Below, in pieces: positions 28,764 to 37,039 of a stretch of DNA of 64,000 bases. Below the pieces are notes generated by a model. It worked only from the letters and a program-made list of their open reading frames with translations, was not told the DNA's origin and did not search any database. The translations under genes and the position numbers were made by a program. Where the stretch lies: positions 1-64,000 of IMG/VR virus record IMGVR_UViG_3300043446_002680; one strand, 5' to 3'. Within the stretch, counting starts at the first letter, position 1; each line of letters opens with the position of its first letter. This stretch comes from a virus.

Positions 28764-30350
28764 TTAAACTATAGTGTTATAGGTGTTTGATTTAACGTCA
28801 TATGTAATAGCACTGGGATTGCCGCTATTATCACTGGTGTATACTAATATGGGTCTGGCTGTGCCAAGGCTAGCATTGAAATCTACTTGTACTGTAATAC
28901 CGGTTGGTGTTTTTTCTGAATAACTGTCACGCCAATCACAGGTATTAGTGGCAGCGTCGGCGCTAAAATGTATGGTTCCTGATCTATATTTGGTGCCTCT
29001 TTGTACACTGTAGTGCACGATACCTGTTCTAAACCTAGGATTTAATGGAACATAATTTACTGTATTATTTTGCACGATTATTGATTTACCTAATGTTTGA
29101 TATGTATAGCCGTATTTAACTGCGTTGGCTGTGTCTGTACTGACTACTTCAGGATAAGCATGTTCTACTGTGCTTACTGTAGCGTCATTGTCTTGATTGC
29201 GTAGGAATACATCACCTAGGCTATAACTAAGGTTACCACCAAACTTAATTACATTATTTGTAATTGTGTTACCATAGCTGACACCAACATTGGCAAGAAA
29301 AGTATTCATGCCACTGGTAACACCTCTAAAGTTTTCCACTCTAATGGCTTCAGAATGAATTTTATCAAATACGCTGTTAGTGATTCTAATGGCTGCAATA
29401 TTAGCGCCAAGGCCATTAGCTGTTATTCCTTGATATAAATTACTAAATGTACATTTATCAAAAGTTATACCTTGAGTACCTGCTGTTTCTGCTATGTTAG
29501 CGCCTAGTGTAAATCCATTAAAATCGCAGTCTTCGAAGTGTACATTACGAGTAGGCAAATATGTACTAGCAATAAATGCACCAGCACTATTAGTAACTGT
29601 GCTTGGACCTAATCTAGGCCCAATAAATTTGCATCCCACAAACTTAACGTCGTGCACACTTTCTAATCTTGCAATAGTAATATCTGAACTATTTTGAAAC
29701 GTAATATTTTCAAAAATAATATCACCCGGGGGCACACCTCCTGCAGTTAATGTGTTATCTGCATTACCGATGCTGTTGGTAGTCTTAATTGAGCAAGTGG
29801 CAACCGGGCTGATATTATATATTATTACACCATCTTTTGTGGTTCCACGCAGAGTACAATATGGAGGAATTCTTAGTTCTCCGCTGATCACATAAACACC
29901 CGGATAAAAATCTATAACACGTCTGGTCACATAATCTGTATAACTGGCTAACCGATCATATATTTGATCAATGGCACGTTGAATAGCTGCTATGTCATTG
30001 GTGGCCCCATCGCCTTTGGCGCCAAAGTCTTTGACATTTACTATGTCGTCTAATTTGTCTTGTAAAGTGCGTACAACTGGTACCAATATATCTGCCCCAG
30101 TTTGCGCTTCATAGCCACCTAATATACCCTTAAAAGTATATGGAAAGAGAGTACCAATTAGAGTTTTCAGTGAATGCTGTGTGAGGATTTCTGTATTGCC
30201 CTCATAAGGAGCCCCTTCGCCAACGGTACCATTTCCAATGAATAATCTTAGCTGATCATGAGCCCATCCAAATTCACCGCCGGCCAATTGGCCAATGTCT
30301 TCAAAAAAACCTCTGCGGACTTGAATCTGACTGATCTGTACTACTGCCAT
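28764..30350 (-). CDS. Tail spike with pectate-lyase-type beta-helix
   Basis: A 528-residue protein. Residues 1-60 are an attachment domain (IQVRRGFFEDIGQLAGGEFG, LRLFIGNGTVGEGAPYEGN), and VNVKDFGAKGDGATNDIAA opens a right-handed beta-helix of the Pectate_lyase_3 type. The rungs show Asn-rich turns (FENITFQNSSDITIARLES). The C-terminal 80 residues form a different, beta-sandwich-like tip. Such spikes bind and often degrade surface polysaccharide. No catalytic residues can be assigned by eye. RBS GAGGG precedes the ATG; GGTAAATA lies 24 bases further up. Confidence 0.88.
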   Translation of the reverse strand: MAVVQISQIQVRRGFFEDIGQLAGGEFGWAHDQLRLFIGNGTVGEGAPYEGNTEILTQHSLKTLIGTLFPYTFKGILGGYEAQTGADILVPVVRTLQDKLDDIVNVKDFGAKGDGATNDIAAIQRAIDQIYDRLASYTDYVTRRVIDFYPGVYVISGELRIPPYCTLRGTTKDGVIIYNISPVATCSIKTTNSIGNADNTLTAGGVPPGDIIFENITFQNSSDITIARLESVHDVKFVGCKFIGPRLGPSTVTNSAGAFIASTYLPTRNVHFEDCDFNGFTLGANIAETAGTQGITFDKCTFSNLYQGITANGLGANIAAIRITNSVFDKIHSEAIRVENFRGVTSGMNTFLANVGVSYGNTITNNVIKFGGNLSYSLGDVFLRNQDNDATVSTVEHAYPEVVSTDTANAVKYGYTYQTLGKSIIVQNNTVNYVPLNPRFRTGIVHYSVQRGTKYRSGTIHFSADAATNTCDWRDSYSEKTPTGITVQVDFNASLGTARPILVYTSDNSGNPSAITYDVKSNTYNTIV

Positions 30351-30374
30351 GGTGTGCCCTCGTTGTATAAGTAT

Positions 30375-31070
30375 TTACCGAAGCCGATAATACTCGCTAA
30401 CGCGATCGCACCAACGTTGTGTCCACATATCAAAATCACTGGGTTCTAATACAAACTCTTGATACTCGGGTTCACTGTCAGCCGCGGGCCTTACAGACAT
30501 CATGATCACACCTTTGCGTATGTTGGTACCATGAACTTCGTTATGTGCCAAGGCATAGGCAGTGAGTTGCAGAAAGTAATCGTCAATCCATTCTCTGCGC
30601 TTGGGTTTGTTGCTTTGCTTGAAATCAAGTATGGCTTCATCGCCTGCATGGACGCCCACACAGTCTGTGGTACCAGCATAGAGTTCAGGAAAGTATAGTG
30701 GCACTTCATTGCCCCATACTTCCAAAACATTTTTAAAACCCGACTCAATGATTTTCATGGCCATGCGATGGCTGCGTTGGCTTTCAGGATGTGTACCAGG
30801 ATTGCCTGGATCACCAGTCTGCACGTAGTTTTCTAACCATTTGTGCATTCTAGTGCCTCGGTTGGCGGCTTCAGTGGTAATCTGTTGTGCCCGATCTTCA
30901 CCTACACGCTTTCGCCATTCAGCTAGAGCCTGACGTGCTTCGGCAGGTTTAGTAGCGTCTAAGATTGTGGTTACTGAAGGTACACGCTGACCGGATGGAG
31001 TTACATAGTAACGTCGTCCGTTGAGACTTTCTCTTTTGATTGCGTAATAATCGTATTTTTGAATTAGCAT
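30375..31070 (-). CDS. RecB/Cas4-like PD-(D/E)XK nuclease
   Basis: A 231-residue nuclease of the RecB/Cas4 type. VPSVTTILDATKP and ANRGTRMHKWLENYV are characteristic helices; TDCVG and AILDFKQSNK carry the D...DxK active site; and YFLQLTAYALAHNEV is the conserved Q-helix. It probably acts as an exonuclease on phage or host DNA. It is flanked by structural genes rather than other replication genes. Confidence 0.85.
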   Translation of the reverse strand: MLIQKYDYYAIKRESLNGRRYYVTPSGQRVPSVTTILDATKPAEARQALAEWRKRVGEDRAQQITTEAANRGTRMHKWLENYVQTGDPGNPGTHPESQRSHRMAMKIIESGFKNVLEVWGNEVPLYFPELYAGTTDCVGVHAGDEAILDFKQSNKPKRREWIDDYFLQLTAYALAHNEVHGTNIRKGVIMMSVRPAADSEPEYQEFVLEPSDFDMWTQRWCDRVSEYYRLR

Positions 31071-31108
31071 TTCACTAGCTTAACATACTAGCTGAGCAAA
31101 TGCAACTG

Positions 31109-31492
31109 TTAGCTGCGTTTTTTCGCTGCTCGCTTTGCCATAGATGACACTGTTTGCTCAGGATTCCTGCCACTGCCAAAGTCATCGTTGCTTGGTTCAT
31201 CGGAAGGTAATTGGTCCTCACTACCTTCTAAACTCTTAAGATACACATACTTAACACCCGAGTCATCATCACCGATGTTTCTGATCATGTTTTTGATTGT
31301 GTCGTTGTTTTCATAGGCATTCTTAAGTAGGTCCACATTAAACATTTCTGATCCTGGTATACGCCTAACCAAATTGATTAAACCGTCAACTCGTATTTGA
31401 TCTGTTCTACTACGCAGATCATCTAACACACTGACTAAATTAGCAATTGAGGGGGTCATTGCCCCCTCAAATGCAAACTCTTTGGCTCTCAT
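31109..31492 (-). CDS. Phage protein with capsid-targeting-like N-terminus (127 aa)
   Basis: A 127-residue protein starting MRAKEFAFEGAMTP, which resembles the N-terminal targeting peptides of proteins packaged in T4-type capsids. The rest is helical (LVSVLDDLRSRTDQIRVDGL, INLVRRIPGSEMFNVD) with a disordered acidic middle and a lysine-rich tail (MAKRAAKKRS) that could contact DNA. It abuts the next structural-type gene (31493). Function inferred only from these features. Confidence 0.65.
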   Translation of the reverse strand: MRAKEFAFEGAMTPSIANLVSVLDDLRSRTDQIRVDGLINLVRRIPGSEMFNVDLLKNAYENNDTIKNMIRNIGDDDSGVKYVYLKSLEGSEDQLPSDEPSNDDFGSGRNPEQTVSSMAKRAAKKRS

Positions 31493-32185
31493 TTAGCGTT
31501 TTTCTCTACCTACAGGAGCTTCTCCGCCGGCAGCGGCATCTGTGGCTGCAAATTCGTCTGAGTCCATGTCAAGATCGCTAGGTGCTCCTAGATCGACTGC
31601 TGCTCCAGCTGGCTCAGCACCAATGGTATCTCCCATGCCTGGCATGCCCATACCACCGCCCATGTCCTCGCCAGCTAGACTGCGTGCCGAGGAATCAGCA
31701 GTTTCTCTAGCTTGGCTCAGGCTTTGGCTAATATTTTGCAGCAGATCGCCCATGGCTGACTTGAACTGATCAGCTTCAGCCATGCCAATTTGGTCACGAA
31801 TGGTGTCAATTAAGGCAGGCAATTGCTCGACCTGCATCTTGCTGACCTTTTCTACCATGTCTTGAATACTGTCTACCATGTCCTTGGCTGCTAGTATGGC
31901 TTCGCTTTTGCCCATTTCGCTTTCCATGAGATTTTGATTCTCACGCATCCAGCGGTTAAGACTTTCACGTACCATGAGCAATTCCATGTACTTGGGATTA
32001 CGCTCAGCGGTGTGCACACCATAACTATGGCGAATACGCTTGATGTTTTCGCCAATCATGTGCTCAAGATGTTGTGCCTTGGCATAGGTTAACTTGTTAT
32101 AGTCTAAACTGAATCCGAAACGGCTTTTCATAAGAGTGTTCATCCTTTGTGAATTTGCTACAGGACTGAAATCAGAAATGTTCAT
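31493..32185 (-). CDS. Coiled-coil phage structural or scaffold-like protein (230 aa)
   Basis: A 230-residue protein. The N-terminal 80 residues are a compact domain (MKSRFGFSLDYNKLTYAKAQ, EHMIGENIKRIRHSYGVHT). A long coiled coil follows (DMVDSIQDMVEKVSKMQVEQ), then a Gly/Met/Asp-rich disordered tail (GGGMGMPGMGDTIGAEPAG). That architecture is common among scaffolding and internal head proteins. No named family is recognised. It is translated just before the 31109 gene. Confidence 0.68.
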   Translation of the reverse strand: MNISDFSPVANSQRMNTLMKSRFGFSLDYNKLTYAKAQHLEHMIGENIKRIRHSYGVHTAERNPKYMELLMVRESLNRWMRENQNLMESEMGKSEAILAAKDMVDSIQDMVEKVSKMQVEQLPALIDTIRDQIGMAEADQFKSAMGDLLQNISQSLSQARETADSSARSLAGEDMGGGMGMPGMGDTIGAEPAGAAVDLGAPSDLDMDSDEFAATDAAAGGEAPVGREKR

Positions 32186-32197
32186 AGTGGGAGGTTC

Positions 32198-32713
32198 CTA
32201 CAATTTAATGTATTTAGCCATCTTTAAACTTTTTTCTAATAACTGTCGCTGATGGTTTAGTCTGGCACGACTTTCTAGATATCTGCTGCGAAATAATTCT
32301 GTGTTGCCTTTGTTTTTGTGGTGTTCGAGTTTGGTTTGATAAAATTCCACATCATGATTAATACGCAGACAGGCTTGGTCATATCTATAGATTTCGTCAG
32401 CTAGTTGTCCGCGGCCATTTTGTTGACAGATAGCATAAAATATAGCAGCATGACGATTTAAGAAAATGAGTTCTTGATCATTGTACCTGTAGATCATGGC
32501 CCATGTATGATTAATCGATCTTAGAGCGTAGTTACCTATTAGATAACAGTTTCGTCCCAGTGGTACTATAAGTGGCTGTGGTTGATTTTTCTGGTCTAGT
32601 AGGTGTTCTAATTCTTTTCTGGACCAGTGCTTGACCTGTGTAACTACTTGTTTAAGTGCTCTATCTATGGTTTGTTCAATGGTTAACTTGTCTACGGTAT
32701 TGTATTTGTCCAT
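32198..32713 (-). CDS. Phage protein, unknown function (171 aa)
   Basis: A 171-residue protein: an N-terminal helix (LTIEQTIDRALKQVVTQVKH), a beta-rich centre (PLIVPLGRNCYLIGNYALRS) and a long C-terminal coiled coil (YQTKLEHHKNKGNTELFRSR). The layout resembles small virion or assembly proteins. The start overlaps the 71-residue gene by 38 bases. Confidence 0.65.
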   Translation of the reverse strand: MDKYNTVDKLTIEQTIDRALKQVVTQVKHWSRKELEHLLDQKNQPQPLIVPLGRNCYLIGNYALRSINHTWAMIYRYNDQELIFLNRHAAIFYAICQQNGRGQLADEIYRYDQACLRINHDVEFYQTKLEHHKNKGNTELFRSRYLESRARLNHQRQLLEKSLKMAKYIKL

Positions 32714-32891
32714 CTTGATTGCGTCTATACAGCACGCCCTTATTGACTAATTGGTTGGCTAGGACTTGTTCACGTTCAGTTAGAGTGTTCTTGATTACTA
32801 CAGTGTCTGCACTGTCGAATCTAGCTAATACATCGGATTCTTCGTTGGTAATAGGCATTTGTATGCCATTGGTAAATTCTACTATTTTCAT
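32676..32891 (-). CDS. Small phage protein, unknown function (71 aa)
   Basis: Seventy-one residues (MKIVEFTNGIQMPITNEESD, VLANQLVNKGVLYRRNQDG). The second half has the look of a small winged helix with a beta-hairpin end, but no clear family. It overlaps the upstream gene by 4 bases and the downstream one by 38. Confidence 0.6.
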   Translation of the reverse strand: MKIVEFTNGIQMPITNEESDVLARFDSADTVVIKNTLTEREQVLANQLVNKGVLYRRNQDGQIQYRRQVNH

Positions 32892-33142
32892 TTTAGTGCT
32901 ACTAACAGTGTGACTATGGCACCAATCAAGGTTAAAATCAAGCCCGAGCCAATGGTTATCAACTGCCTATTGTGTTTGTCATTGGCTTCAGACAAACTTT
33001 CACGTATATCAGATACCATTTTTTCCATGGCAGATACCTTGTCATCGAGATTATCCAGTTTCATGTTAAGTTGTCTATAACGTTCGGCACAAAGTTCCAC
33101 ATGAGCCTCCAGGTTTTCTCGTTCAATATCACTAGCAGACAT
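32888..33142 (-). CDS. Coiled-coil tail-anchored membrane protein (84 aa)
   Basis: Eighty-four residues: a coiled coil (VELCAERYRQLNMKLDNLDD, VSAMEKMVSDIRESLSEAND) followed by one C-terminal membrane span (ITIGSGLILTLIGAIVTLLV). This is the architecture of XhlA-type hemolysin/holin-associated proteins and of some virion proteins. A lysis accessory role is possible, but the neighbours are structural genes. Confidence 0.65.
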   Translation of the reverse strand: MSASDIERENLEAHVELCAERYRQLNMKLDNLDDKVSAMEKMVSDIRESLSEANDKHNRQLITIGSGLILTLIGAIVTLLVALK

Positions 33143-33159
33143 ATATTTAGGACCACATA

Positions 33160-33187
33160 AAAAAATTGATCTACACTATAGTAGATC
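33160..33187 (-). terminator. Terminator with a competing hairpin
   Basis: On the minus strand GATCTAC, loop, GTAGATC is followed by AATTTTTTT, a terminator for the 33197 gene. An overlapping TACACTAT/ATAGTGTA hairpin (about 33174-33195) excludes it, giving two alternative folds. Confidence 0.7.
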
Positions 33188-33196
33188 ATAGTGTAT

Positions 33197-33619
33197 TTAA
33201 TCCTTTTCTGGCAAAATCTTAAAGTACGTGTTTTTCAACGGTCCAGTTGTCCTAAACACAGGATCTGGTAACGTAATAGTTTCATCTAGACCTGTTATCA
33301 CAGGAACTCGATTAAAATCAGCAGTAAGTGTTCGAAAAACTTCTGTTTCTGTACTAACCTTGTGAGGAAATTGAAATTGGAATATAAACTTCCAGCATCG
33401 ATGCTGCTCAGAATAAAATTCTCCAAAATCGTGATGATCCACAATAACCATTTTTGGATTTAGTGGACTTACAATGATATTAACTTCGTTATGTAGTCCT
33501 ACTATCTGATAAGCTGTTTCCCAATTTCGCTGCTGATTTCTTAATTTAATTTTGTCAGCATAATCTGTTCTTATGCCGGTATCAGTGATATCTATTAGAC
33601 TGTATACTGCTAGTTTCAT
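33197..33619 (-). CDS. Phage protein, unknown function (140 aa)
   Basis: A 140-residue beta-rich protein (MKLAVYSLIDITDTGIRTDY, then HNEVNIIVSPLNPKMVIVDH, then WKFIFQFQFPHKV). It stands alone between a late octamer (TATAAATA, 33625-33632) placed only 5 bases before the ATG and a terminator. It is therefore expressed as a separate late gene, probably a virion protein. Family not recognised. Confidence 0.7.
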   Translation of the reverse strand: MKLAVYSLIDITDTGIRTDYADKIKLRNQQRNWETAYQIVGLHNEVNIIVSPLNPKMVIVDHHDFGEFYSEQHRCWKFIFQFQFPHKVSTETEVFRTLTADFNRVPVITGLDETITLPDPVFRTTGPLKNTYFKILPEKD

Positions 33620-33624
33620 TAAAA

Positions 33625-33632
33625 TATTTATA
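33625..33632 (-). promoter_or_regulatory. T4-like late promoter octamer (TATAAATA)
   Basis: A perfect TATAAATA on the minus strand, 5 bases before the ATG at 33619, so the message would start at or next to the ATG. Confidence 0.65.
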
Positions 33633-33652
33633 GATCACTAACACAACCCAAT

Positions 33653-33678
33653 AAAAAAGCCCTAGCTAGCTAGGGCTT
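33653..33678 (-). terminator. Intrinsic terminator (22-bp palindrome)
   Basis: AAGCCCTAGCT/AGCTAGGGCTT, a perfect 22-base palindrome ending in a T-run on the minus strand. It ends the 33701 transcript. Confidence 0.85.
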
Positions 33679-33700
33679 GGTAAACAGATTAAACTGCTAA

Positions 33701-34039
33701 TTAGGCAAATGTATTGCCACTCAAACCGTTATAAACTGTCCATGTGGTGCTGCCACTTGTAGCTGCGTCGGCATCGGTTGCTAGTACGCTGGCAATAGCT
33801 GTACCACCAACATCTGTAGGAAGACCTTCTACTACAAACATTGCATTGTTGCTGGCAGGTGTGCCTACTACTGTGATTGTGCAAAACTTGCTTAGTACAC
33901 GCACACATTTTTCAAAGTTGCTATTCACTGCTGAGTAGCTGGTATGAATACCAGTTAATGCACACAGTACAAATTTAATGTCACGTCCAATGAATTCGCC
34001 TGGAAGAGCACCACCGTTGGTTCTTGTAAATTCAGCCAT
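33701..34039 (-). CDS. Probable abundant virion protein (112 aa)
   Basis: A 112-residue protein, beta-rich and poor in charged residues (MAEFTRTNGGALPGEFIGRD, then VVGTPASNNAMFVVEGLPTD). Its gene has its own late octamer (34082-34089), a 5' hairpin with a GAAA tetraloop (ACGC/GCGT), a strong RBS (AAAGG with A8) and its own terminator. Such complete control signals suggest large-scale late production, as for a decoration or tail-tube-type protein. The family is not recognised. Confidence 0.7.
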   Translation of the reverse strand: MAEFTRTNGGALPGEFIGRDIKFVLCALTGIHTSYSAVNSNFEKCVRVLSKFCTITVVGTPASNNAMFVVEGLPTDVGGTAIASVLATDADAATSGSTTWTVYNGLSGNTFA

Positions 34040-34081
34040 TTTTTTTCCTTTCTTGTTTAATCACGCTTTCGCGTATAAGTT

Positions 34082-34089
34082 TATTTATG
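34082..34089 (-). promoter_or_regulatory. T4-like late promoter octamer (CATAAATA)
   Basis: CATAAATA on the minus strand. The transcript would begin near 34076 with the hairpin ACGC-GAAA-GCGT close to its 5' end. Confidence 0.5.
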
Positions 34090-34095
34090 ATACTG

Positions 34096-35172
34096 CTATT
34101 TTTTCTGTGCCGCAAATCCCGAAAAATGTGCAGCACCAAAATTACCTTTGCTGACCAACTTGATCATGCCCACACTAGTAGGAAACACAAAACCTTCGCC
34201 GCCGGGTCTGCCGTTAATGGTCTGTGATATACCTTTAATCTGCGACTCTAGTTGCTGAATCAGTGCTTCTTTGAGTGCGGCTATGCTTTGCCAAGCCTTG
34301 GCTAGGGCCTGATAACCCGCTGCATTAGACTGCATGTAGCCATCCGGCGCTAGTAAATTTGCTGATTGTTTGGCACTGACATTGGCCTTGAGCCATTCTG
34401 TAATATCTAAACTGGTCTGTCCTGTGGCTCTATGATTAAAATACTTCTTAATGCTTTCCTGCACCGTCTTGGGCAGTCCTGACAAAAACTGATCTATGGC
34501 CTGAGCTGCTGCACCGGACACGGTTTTCTGTGCTTGCACCACTAGACTGCCAGGCACACGTAGTGTAAATTTGATGCCCATACTAGGTGGAATCACAGTG
34601 ACTTGGTCATTACCAAAAGATTTACCAGTGAATGGTGCATCTTGAAACTGATGAGCCACAATCAGTGCACGACGACCAGCGATTAATTTGCCTAGTTCTG
34701 AATTGACATCTACTGCATAGCGCACAGTAACCGGTTGAAACACATAAGCACCGTTAACAGGCTCAAGAGGCCCCACAAACATGAGATCGCCTTTGAATAC
34801 CCCCGGTGTGTTGCCAACTGCGGCTTCTAGCCCTGGCCATATGGCTGCAATTTTTTTGTATAGGTCTGGCCTGGCTGTGCGTGATCGCTTGATTTCAGTA
34901 TCATAGCGTTGCCAATCTAAAGGTGAATAAGCATGAAAAGTTTCCGGCATGTATTTGTCGTTGATAAAAAACTTGCCACTGGTGTCTCTACCAAAGTATA
35001 AAGCTATCATGCCATCCCATTTGATACTGCCCGAGCCTGGATTCTTTGCAATTTCTTGTAATGCCGTGACATATCGCTGTGCCTGTGCAGTGCCTTGGAA
35101 CACACTGTCCTCAGGATGTGGTATTCTAGGATCTTGTTCGGCTTCGGTTAAAAATTCTCGGTAGGTTTTCAT
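34096..35172 (-). CDS. Ligase-fold nucleotidyltransferase-like protein with capsid-targeting-like N-terminus
   Basis: A 358-residue protein. Motif-I-like SIKWDGMIALYFGRD (Lys51-x-Asp-Gly), VFKGDLMFVG (about 125-134, motif III region), EGFVF (Glu326, motif IV) and MIKLVSK (motif V) occur in the order of the DNA/RNA ligase and capping-enzyme fold. The match is diverged, so activity is unproven. The first residues, MKTYREFLTEA, resemble the T4 capsid-targeting peptide that starts MKTYQEFIAEA and is cleaved by the prohead protease. The protein may be packaged and injected. Its neighbour is a second nucleotidyltransferase. Confidence 0.7.
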   Translation of the reverse strand: MKTYREFLTEAEQDPRIPHPEDSVFQGTAQAQRYVTALQEIAKNPGSGSIKWDGMIALYFGRDTSGKFFINDKYMPETFHAYSPLDWQRYDTEIKRSRTARPDLYKKIAAIWPGLEAAVGNTPGVFKGDLMFVGPLEPVNGAYVFQPVTVRYAVDVNSELGKLIAGRRALIVAHQFQDAPFTGKSFGNDQVTVIPPSMGIKFTLRVPGSLVVQAQKTVSGAAAQAIDQFLSGLPKTVQESIKKYFNHRATGQTSLDITEWLKANVSAKQSANLLAPDGYMQSNAAGYQALAKAWQSIAALKEALIQQLESQIKGISQTINGRPGGEGFVFPTSVGMIKLVSKGNFGAAHFSGFAAQKK

Positions 35173-35954
35173 TTAATACGATCGCTAATATCTCTGAACC
35201 AGGCTGCTGATCCAATCTGTGCTGTTTCAGGCAATTTGTACAGTCCACGTGCAGCGTCCTGACGTGCCTGTGCTAGTTTGCCTTCGCGATCTGGATCATT
35301 TTTGAGTGCTGCTAATATAGATTCTTTGCTGTCGAGATCCTGTTCTCTAGCCCCAGGACCTAGTAATATTTTGGCTACTTGCTTTCTGGTGCGCCCAACA
35401 ACTTCTCCAGTATCACGATTCATTAGCTTGGCCGAAAACGCATCAAATTTAAGATTATAAAATTTAGCCAAACTACTGAGCAGCATGAAAATTTCAGATC
35501 CTTTGAAATCAGGCATATCGTACATGCCACGCAGTCCGTGTTGATGCCAAGGGGCTACAACGGCAGCTTCATGAATAACCATGACATCAACTTGGGCCAG
35601 TTTTTGGTCACCAACTTGGGCAGTATATGGTAGACCGATGTGCACATTGCGTCCACTGACCTTGCTTTCTAGTCCACGTTCTTGAAAATAGGACTTGAAC
35701 ATTTGTTTAGCCGCACTCACCGGATCTCGTTGCGATTCTGTATTAAAGTACTTGATGACATCATCTGCTTCGACCATGATGTCTATGTCACCAGATTCTA
35801 CCTTGTAGCCAGCACTGCCTATGTCAACCTGTACTCCACGATTAATAGCGGGTGGCAAATGACCGCGAGCAATTTTAACCACAGCAGGCACATCGTCCCG
35901 TGCCACTGGCTGGGAATTTGGTATAGCCGCGCCGCCTTCATATATATACATCAT
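35169..35954 (-). CDS. Pol-beta-type nucleotidyltransferase-like protein (261 aa)
   Basis: A 261-residue protein. DIGSAGYKVESGDIDIMVE (residues 45-62) is the GS...DxD signature with Asp57 and Asp59, and LAQVDVMVI supplies the third Asp123. This is the catalytic set of the polymerase-beta-type nucleotidyltransferase fold, used for example in tRNA CCA addition and antibiotic-modifying enzymes. The C-terminal half is helical. Its stop overlaps the ligase-like gene start (ATGA), so both are probably made and used together. The substrate is unknown. Confidence 0.75.
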   Translation of the reverse strand: MMYIYEGGAAIPNSQPVARDDVPAVVKIARGHLPPAINRGVQVDIGSAGYKVESGDIDIMVEADDVIKYFNTESQRDPVSAAKQMFKSYFQERGLESKVSGRNVHIGLPYTAQVGDQKLAQVDVMVIHEAAVVAPWHQHGLRGMYDMPDFKGSEIFMLLSSLAKFYNLKFDAFSAKLMNRDTGEVVGRTRKQVAKILLGPGAREQDLDSKESILAALKNDPDREGKLAQARQDAARGLYKLPETAQIGSAAWFRDISDRIK

Positions 35955-36775
35955 TTGGTTTTGACACCTAAGATATTCAAAAAAGCATCAACTTGTGGGA
36001 CACCTGTGCTACGCACTGTGTTACCACTTTGTTGTATATAAGGTGCAAGATATGTATTCACAGCCTTGAGTTGACTTTGTCCTATAAATTGCTGAACATC
36101 AGCCAGTACCTGTGTTCTTAATTTAGTAGGTACACGAGCAGACTGCGTGGGTTGTGTTGTGGTAGTTTGAGCAGCAGTTGGAGTACCACTGGGACTGAGT
36201 GCACTATAAGCAGTTTGGTTTAATAATTCTATGTCTCCGGGTATAACTACTTCTTTGCCCTGTGCGTCAGTCCATTTGCCTGTGCGTTTATTAAATATGT
36301 AGTTATTCCCACGTATGTTCACAGATGTGTTACGTTTGGGCGCAGCGTAGCCGGTGGGAATTTGGCTTTGTGATAAAGGCCCACGTATGCCAGTACTGTT
36401 CCCGTGTTGAGGTCCTTGCCCTGCACGAGCACTCCAATATTCTTCACTACGAGCTCGAATGTATTTGTACATATTAGTGTAGTCTTTGGCATTTTGCAAT
36501 CCCGGCGGTGGTATTTGACTCGGGCCCGGAACTTTGTCTTTAAATGCATTATTACTCCATGTCACTAATTGCTGCTCAATCTGGTCTGAACTAGTATTAG
36601 GATTTATAGTACTAAGCACACCGGCCCAATCACTGTAAGCATCTTTAGCTACTGCATCGACATCTTTTTGAAACTTATTAGCAGCTTGTCTGGCTGTCCA
36701 TCCAGCAGCAGCACCTTGAAGTGCTTGGCGAACACCGTCGAATGGTGCTTCTTTAACAATTTCATTAGTTTTCAT
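35951..36775 (-). CDS. Internal or structural protein with capsid-targeting-like N-terminus (274 aa)
   Basis: A 274-residue protein beginning MKTNEIVKEAPFDGVRQAL, a capsid-targeting-like start (hydrophobic and acidic, ending KEA). It is followed by a Gln- and Asn-rich body with an RG-rich section and a Thr/Gln-rich linker (TQPTQSARVPTKLR). It is coupled to the two nucleotidyltransferase-like genes by ATGA overlaps, so all three may be parts of one particle cargo. No enzymatic motif. Confidence 0.6.
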   Translation of the reverse strand: MKTNEIVKEAPFDGVRQALQGAAAGWTARQAANKFQKDVDAVAKDAYSDWAGVLSTINPNTSSDQIEQQLVTWSNNAFKDKVPGPSQIPPPGLQNAKDYTNMYKYIRARSEEYWSARAGQGPQHGNSTGIRGPLSQSQIPTGYAAPKRNTSVNIRGNNYIFNKRTGKWTDAQGKEVVIPGDIELLNQTAYSALSPSGTPTAAQTTTTQPTQSARVPTKLRTQVLADVQQFIGQSQLKAVNTYLAPYIQQSGNTVRSTGVPQVDAFLNILGVKTK

Positions 36776-37013
36776 CTTTAAGACGCCTTATTCCACGACT
36801 AAATTTAGAGGCGTCGCCACTGCGTATGCTGTTGATCAGTCTACGCTCTAGTTCGCCGGCTGTTTCATGATCATAGTTTTCCCTGATATACTGTAATAAA
36901 TTTACAGCACCTGAAATCACATTAGCTGCTCGTGTCTCAACAAAATTTTCACGATCGCGATTCAGTGTCAAGGAATCTAATTCAGCTAATATACTACGAG
37001 TACGCTTTTGCAA
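36765..37013 (-). CDS. Small helical phage protein (82 aa)
   Basis: An 82-residue helical, basic-acidic protein (RSILAELDSLTLNRDRENFV, INSIRSGDASKFSRGIRRL). The start is TTG 37011-37013 with the good RBS GGAGG 7 bases upstream; no ATG lies nearby. A late octamer (37032-37039) precedes it. It overlaps the next gene by 11 bases. Confidence 0.6.
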   Translation of the reverse strand: MQKRTRSILAELDSLTLNRDRENFVETRAANVISGAVNLLQYIRENYDHETAGELERRLINSIRSGDASKFSRGIRRLKDEN

Positions 37014-37031
37014 AATTGCCTCCAGATAACT

Positions 37032-37039
37032 TATTTATA
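37032..37039 (-). promoter_or_regulatory. T4-like late promoter octamer (TATAAATA)
   Basis: A perfect TATAAATA on the minus strand, 18 bases before the TTG start at 37013 and overlapping the end of the helicase gene. It would drive the internal-protein and nucleotidyltransferase genes late. Confidence 0.55.
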
